NCBI GenBank assembly: GCA_002432555.1
Contig: DJFO01000059.1
Span: forward strand, 1 to 6,536
Length of the DNA stretch: 6,536 bases
Direction: 5' to 3'
Source: Marinagarivorans sp. UBA5870
GTDB taxonomy: Bacteria; Pseudomonadota; Gammaproteobacteria; Pseudomonadales; Cellvibrionaceae
Part shown: piece by piece, positions 4,405 to 6,536 of the stretch
Numbering within the stretch: the first letter of the stretch is position 1
How the letters are laid out: the number at the start of each line of letters is the position of its first letter
Translations under genes and position numbers: made by a program
Notes under the pieces: generated by a model
Seen by the model: the letters and a program-made list of their open reading frames with translations, nothing else
The model's database searches: none
What the model was told of the DNA's origin: nothing

Positions 4405-6536
4405 TTATGCGGCCAGCCATTGGCGGTAGCGCGCATCGCGCGCTCGGTTGATGGAGTGCAGCGCCAGCCAGAGAACCAGCAGGCCCAAAAGCGCTAGGCC
4501 GTAATTGAGATATTCCCAGAATTCCTGGGCGCCGGTTTCCATCGGGACAAGGGTGCGGTTGAAATGCCCGCGGGCGCGTATGCCGAGCAGACCCTGATCT
4601 TCCAGCGACCAGTCCACCGCGTTGACGGCGAGCTGCAAGCTGTTGAGATAGGCCCCGCCGGAAATCGAACCGAGCATGCCGACAATTTCGTCGCCAAACA
4701 TATCGTTGGAGGCGAATAGGATCAGGCGTGCGGATTCCGCGGAATGGGCGAGGACTTCGTTGATCGCCGGTTTCTCGCCGGCACCGTCTTGCGCGGCCGG
4801 TTGATCCGCCGGCTGATCGGCCGTCAAGAGCGGTGAATCTTTGCCGGCGAAGAGCGAGGTGAATTTACCTTGCAGGGCAACCGCCAACAAATGGCGCTGT
4901 TGTTGGCCGGTCGGGGCATAGCCGCGCTGCAGTTGTTCGCTGCTTGGCATGACGCCCGTGCCATCGCCGAGCCATGCGCGGTCGGAGCTGTGTAGCAGCG
5001 GCGTGACCGACAGGGACTTGGTTTTCGTTTCATCCAATTTGATCGGCGAAGCCCAGGGCACGGTCACCTGCGGCAAGTCCGCCGTCACTACCGCGTCGGC
5101 ATTCAAGCCCGCCCCGCGCACGTCGATAAAAAATGGGTAGTCGACCATATGCATCTCTTGGAAGCGCAAACCGCCGACCTCGCGCACCGTCGGCACCGGG
5201 AACGCGCTGTTTTGCGGGTCCATCACCACCTGTTTATCGATGGTCACGCCCATGGCCGCCAGCCATTCGTCCAGCCCGCTGGAATAGGTATCCAGGTTGA
5301 GCTCGGTGCGAGAGATTTTGGCGGAAAAAGGCGAGGTGGCGACCAACACGGTGCCGCCGCGCATCAGAAACTGATCGACCGCGAACCGCTGCCGATCGTC
5401 CGCTAGCTCCGGCGCCGCGAGCAGCAGTAAATCGGCGCTGCTGTCCACTCGACCGTCGGTGAGGTCTTCATCGATCACATTCAAGTCTTCGCCCAGCATT
5501 TGTTTGAGCGCGGCGAACTGCGGTTTGCGCGGTGTCATCTGGCCCATTTGCATTGCCATATGCGGGTCCATCTGCACCGGTGCCACCACGGCGACCGTGC
5601 GGGTGAAACCCTGGGCAAAACGTTTGATGCCCGCCTGCAGGCTGTCCTTGAAATTCGCCGCACTGAAATCGCCCAGCGGGAGTTGAATCAGCTGGCCACC
5701 CTGCCCGAGGGTTGCGTAGAAATAAAACCTCTGCGGGTTGAGCAGGCCGGCCGCCATAGGGGCGAAGCCGTACTCATTTTCAATGCGTTTGGCTTCCGCG
5801 CCACCATCGGCTTCCGGGTCGACAAAGCGCGCCGTGAACTTTCCGCCGGACTGCTGTTTGAGGGTCGCAACTTCCGCCTCTATCGTTTTGCGCAGCTCCA
5901 CCAGTTCCTGCGGCAATTTGGCATCCGCCGAAATGTACGCGGTCAGCTCCACCGGCTTTTGCACAGTCGCAAACACATCGCCGCCGGATTGATAGGCGTA
6001 GAGCGCTTTTTTAATGGAACGCGTGATGTCGTATTCGGGATTGCGCAATTGCACGTCCATGTCACCTTCGCCGCGCACCTTCACTTCGATCAGATCGTTA
6101 AAACCGAGCACCTGATGTTCGTCGCCGTACTGGATCAACACATCGAAATAAGAATTGACCACCGCCGCCTGATGACGGTCGTTGACGCGGAACGGTGTCG
6201 GTTTGATGTTGTAGCGATTGTTGGCTTCGTCTTCCAGCTCGGGGCTCTCGGTGGGATCGATGATTTCGACTTTGACGCGGCCCTTGCCGGCCACTTCGTA
6301 TTCGCGCAGAAGATCCTGCAACTGCGGCACCAGCGGAGCGAGCAGCGGATGCGTTTTCTGCGTGAAGTAACCGCGGATCAACATGGGCTCCTGCAACTGG
6401 GCGAGATAACCCGTGGTCGCAGGCGAGATCGAATAAAGATTGCCGTGCGTGGTATCCCAGCGCAGGGCTGGAATTTGGCCGAGCCAAAAATTCGCCACCA
6501 ACATATTGGCCACTATCAGCAGGGTGCCGACGCGCC
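4405..6536 (-). CDS. GldG-like ABC-transporter auxiliary protein (N-terminus outside window)
   Basis: The frame is open to the right edge, with 709 residues visible. The coding sequence extends beyond the window because the visible N-terminal LLIVANMLVANFW is the end of a membrane segment in an uninterrupted frame. It resembles the ABC-type uncharacterised transport auxiliary family, which includes GldG of Bacteroidetes gliding motility. Counting from the first complete codon, the large extracytoplasmic part begins with LRWDTTHGNLYSIS (24-37), the usual region after the first membrane helix. A second membrane segment follows near the C-terminus (about 676-694, YGLALLGLLVLWLALHS) with a short basic tail. 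In between are a Rossmann-like stretch (VDSSADLLLLAAPELADD, 363-380; QFLMRGGTVLVATSP, 388-402), a Met-rich segment (322-333) and a low-complexity DQPADQPAAQ linker (about 573-582). It is followed 13 bp later by the DUF4340 gene. In such operons the ATPase and permease genes usually precede it, here beyond the right edge. The substrate is unknown. Confidence 0.85.
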   Translation of the reverse strand, partial: RVGTLLIVANMLVANFWLGQIPALRWDTTHGNLYSISPATTGYLAQLQEPMLIRGYFTQKTHPLLAPLVPQLQDLLREYEVAGKGRVKVEIIDPTESPELEDEANNRYNIKPTPFRVNDRHQAAVVNSYFDVLIQYGDEHQVLGFNDLIEVKVRGEGDMDVQLRNPEYDITRSIKKALYAYQSGGDVFATVQKPVELTAYISADAKLPQELVELRKTIEAEVATLKQQSGGKFTARFVDPEADGGAEAKRIENEYGFAPMAAGLLNPQRFYFYATLGQGGQLIQLPLGDFSAANFKDSLQAGIKRFAQGFTRTVAVVAPVQMDPHMAMQMGQMTPRKPQFAALKQMLGEDLNVIDEDLTDGRVDSSADLLLLAAPELADDRQRFAVDQFLMRGGTVLVATSPFSAKISRTELNLDTYSSGLDEWLAAMGVTIDKQVVMDPQNSAFPVPTVREVGGLRFQEMHMVDYPFFIDVRGAGLNADAVVTADLPQVTVPWASPIKLDETKTKSLSVTPLLHSSDRAWLGDGTGVMPSSEQLQRGYAPTGQQQRHLLAVALQGKFTSLFAGKDSPLLTADQPADQPAAQDGAGEKPAINEVLAHSAESARLILFASNDMFGDEIVGMLGSISGGAYLNSLQLAVNAVDWSLEDQGLLGIRARGHFNRTLVPMETGAQEFWEYLNYGLALLGLLVLWLALHSINRARDARYRQWLAA

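Noticed and set aside
6511..6513. GTG at 6511-6513 as the true start of the GldG-like protein
   Set aside because: The frame remains open upstream to the window edge and codes for hydrophobic residues that complete a membrane helix, so the start lies outside.

Overview
The window looks like ordinary chromosomal sequence from a moderately GC-rich gammaproteobacterium. The class I fumarase is of the Pseudomonas type, the Do-like protease is closest in layout to DegQ, and a GldG-like/DUF4340 pair of the kind seen in marine and polysaccharide-degrading gammaproteobacteria is present. The genus cannot be fixed from the sequence alone. There is no IS element, phage gene, tRNA, rRNA or CRISPR array.

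Layout from left to right. Positions 1-856 (minus) hold the N-terminal 285 residues of a class I [4Fe-4S] fumarase, cut off by the left edge. Positions 857-1092 are a divergent intergenic region with a 15-bp tandem array of small palindromes (901-975) and a strong hairpin (983-1007). Positions 1093-1527 (plus) hold a small GNAT acetyltransferase resembling ArsN2, the only plus-strand gene. Positions 1528-1860 lie between convergent genes and contain eight units of an unrelated 17-bp direct repeat (1605-1735), then a textbook intrinsic terminator for the protease (1786-1814). Positions 1861-3210 (minus) hold a complete DegQ-type periplasmic serine protease with a signal peptide, trypsin-like domain and two PDZ domains. 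Its leader carries a good match to a sigma-E (RpoE/AlgU) promoter (3281-3310). A 12-bp perfect hairpin (3324-3351) separates it from the upstream operon. Positions 3369-4391 and 4405-6536 (both minus, 13 bp apart) hold a DUF4340 protein and a GldG-like ABC-transporter auxiliary protein, the latter cut off by the right edge.

The genes form independent units. The GldG-like and DUF4340 proteins are probably the last two genes of an operon whose ABC ATPase and permease would lie beyond the right edge. The protease appears to be a separate transcription unit under envelope-stress control. Fumarase is a TCA-cycle gene. The ArsN2-like gene sits alone rather than in an arsenic operon and is bracketed by two different short tandem-repeat arrays. 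The items most worth following up are the sigma-E-like promoter on a DegQ-type gene, the two repeat arrays around the acetyltransferase, and the functionally undefined GldG-like/DUF4340 pair.
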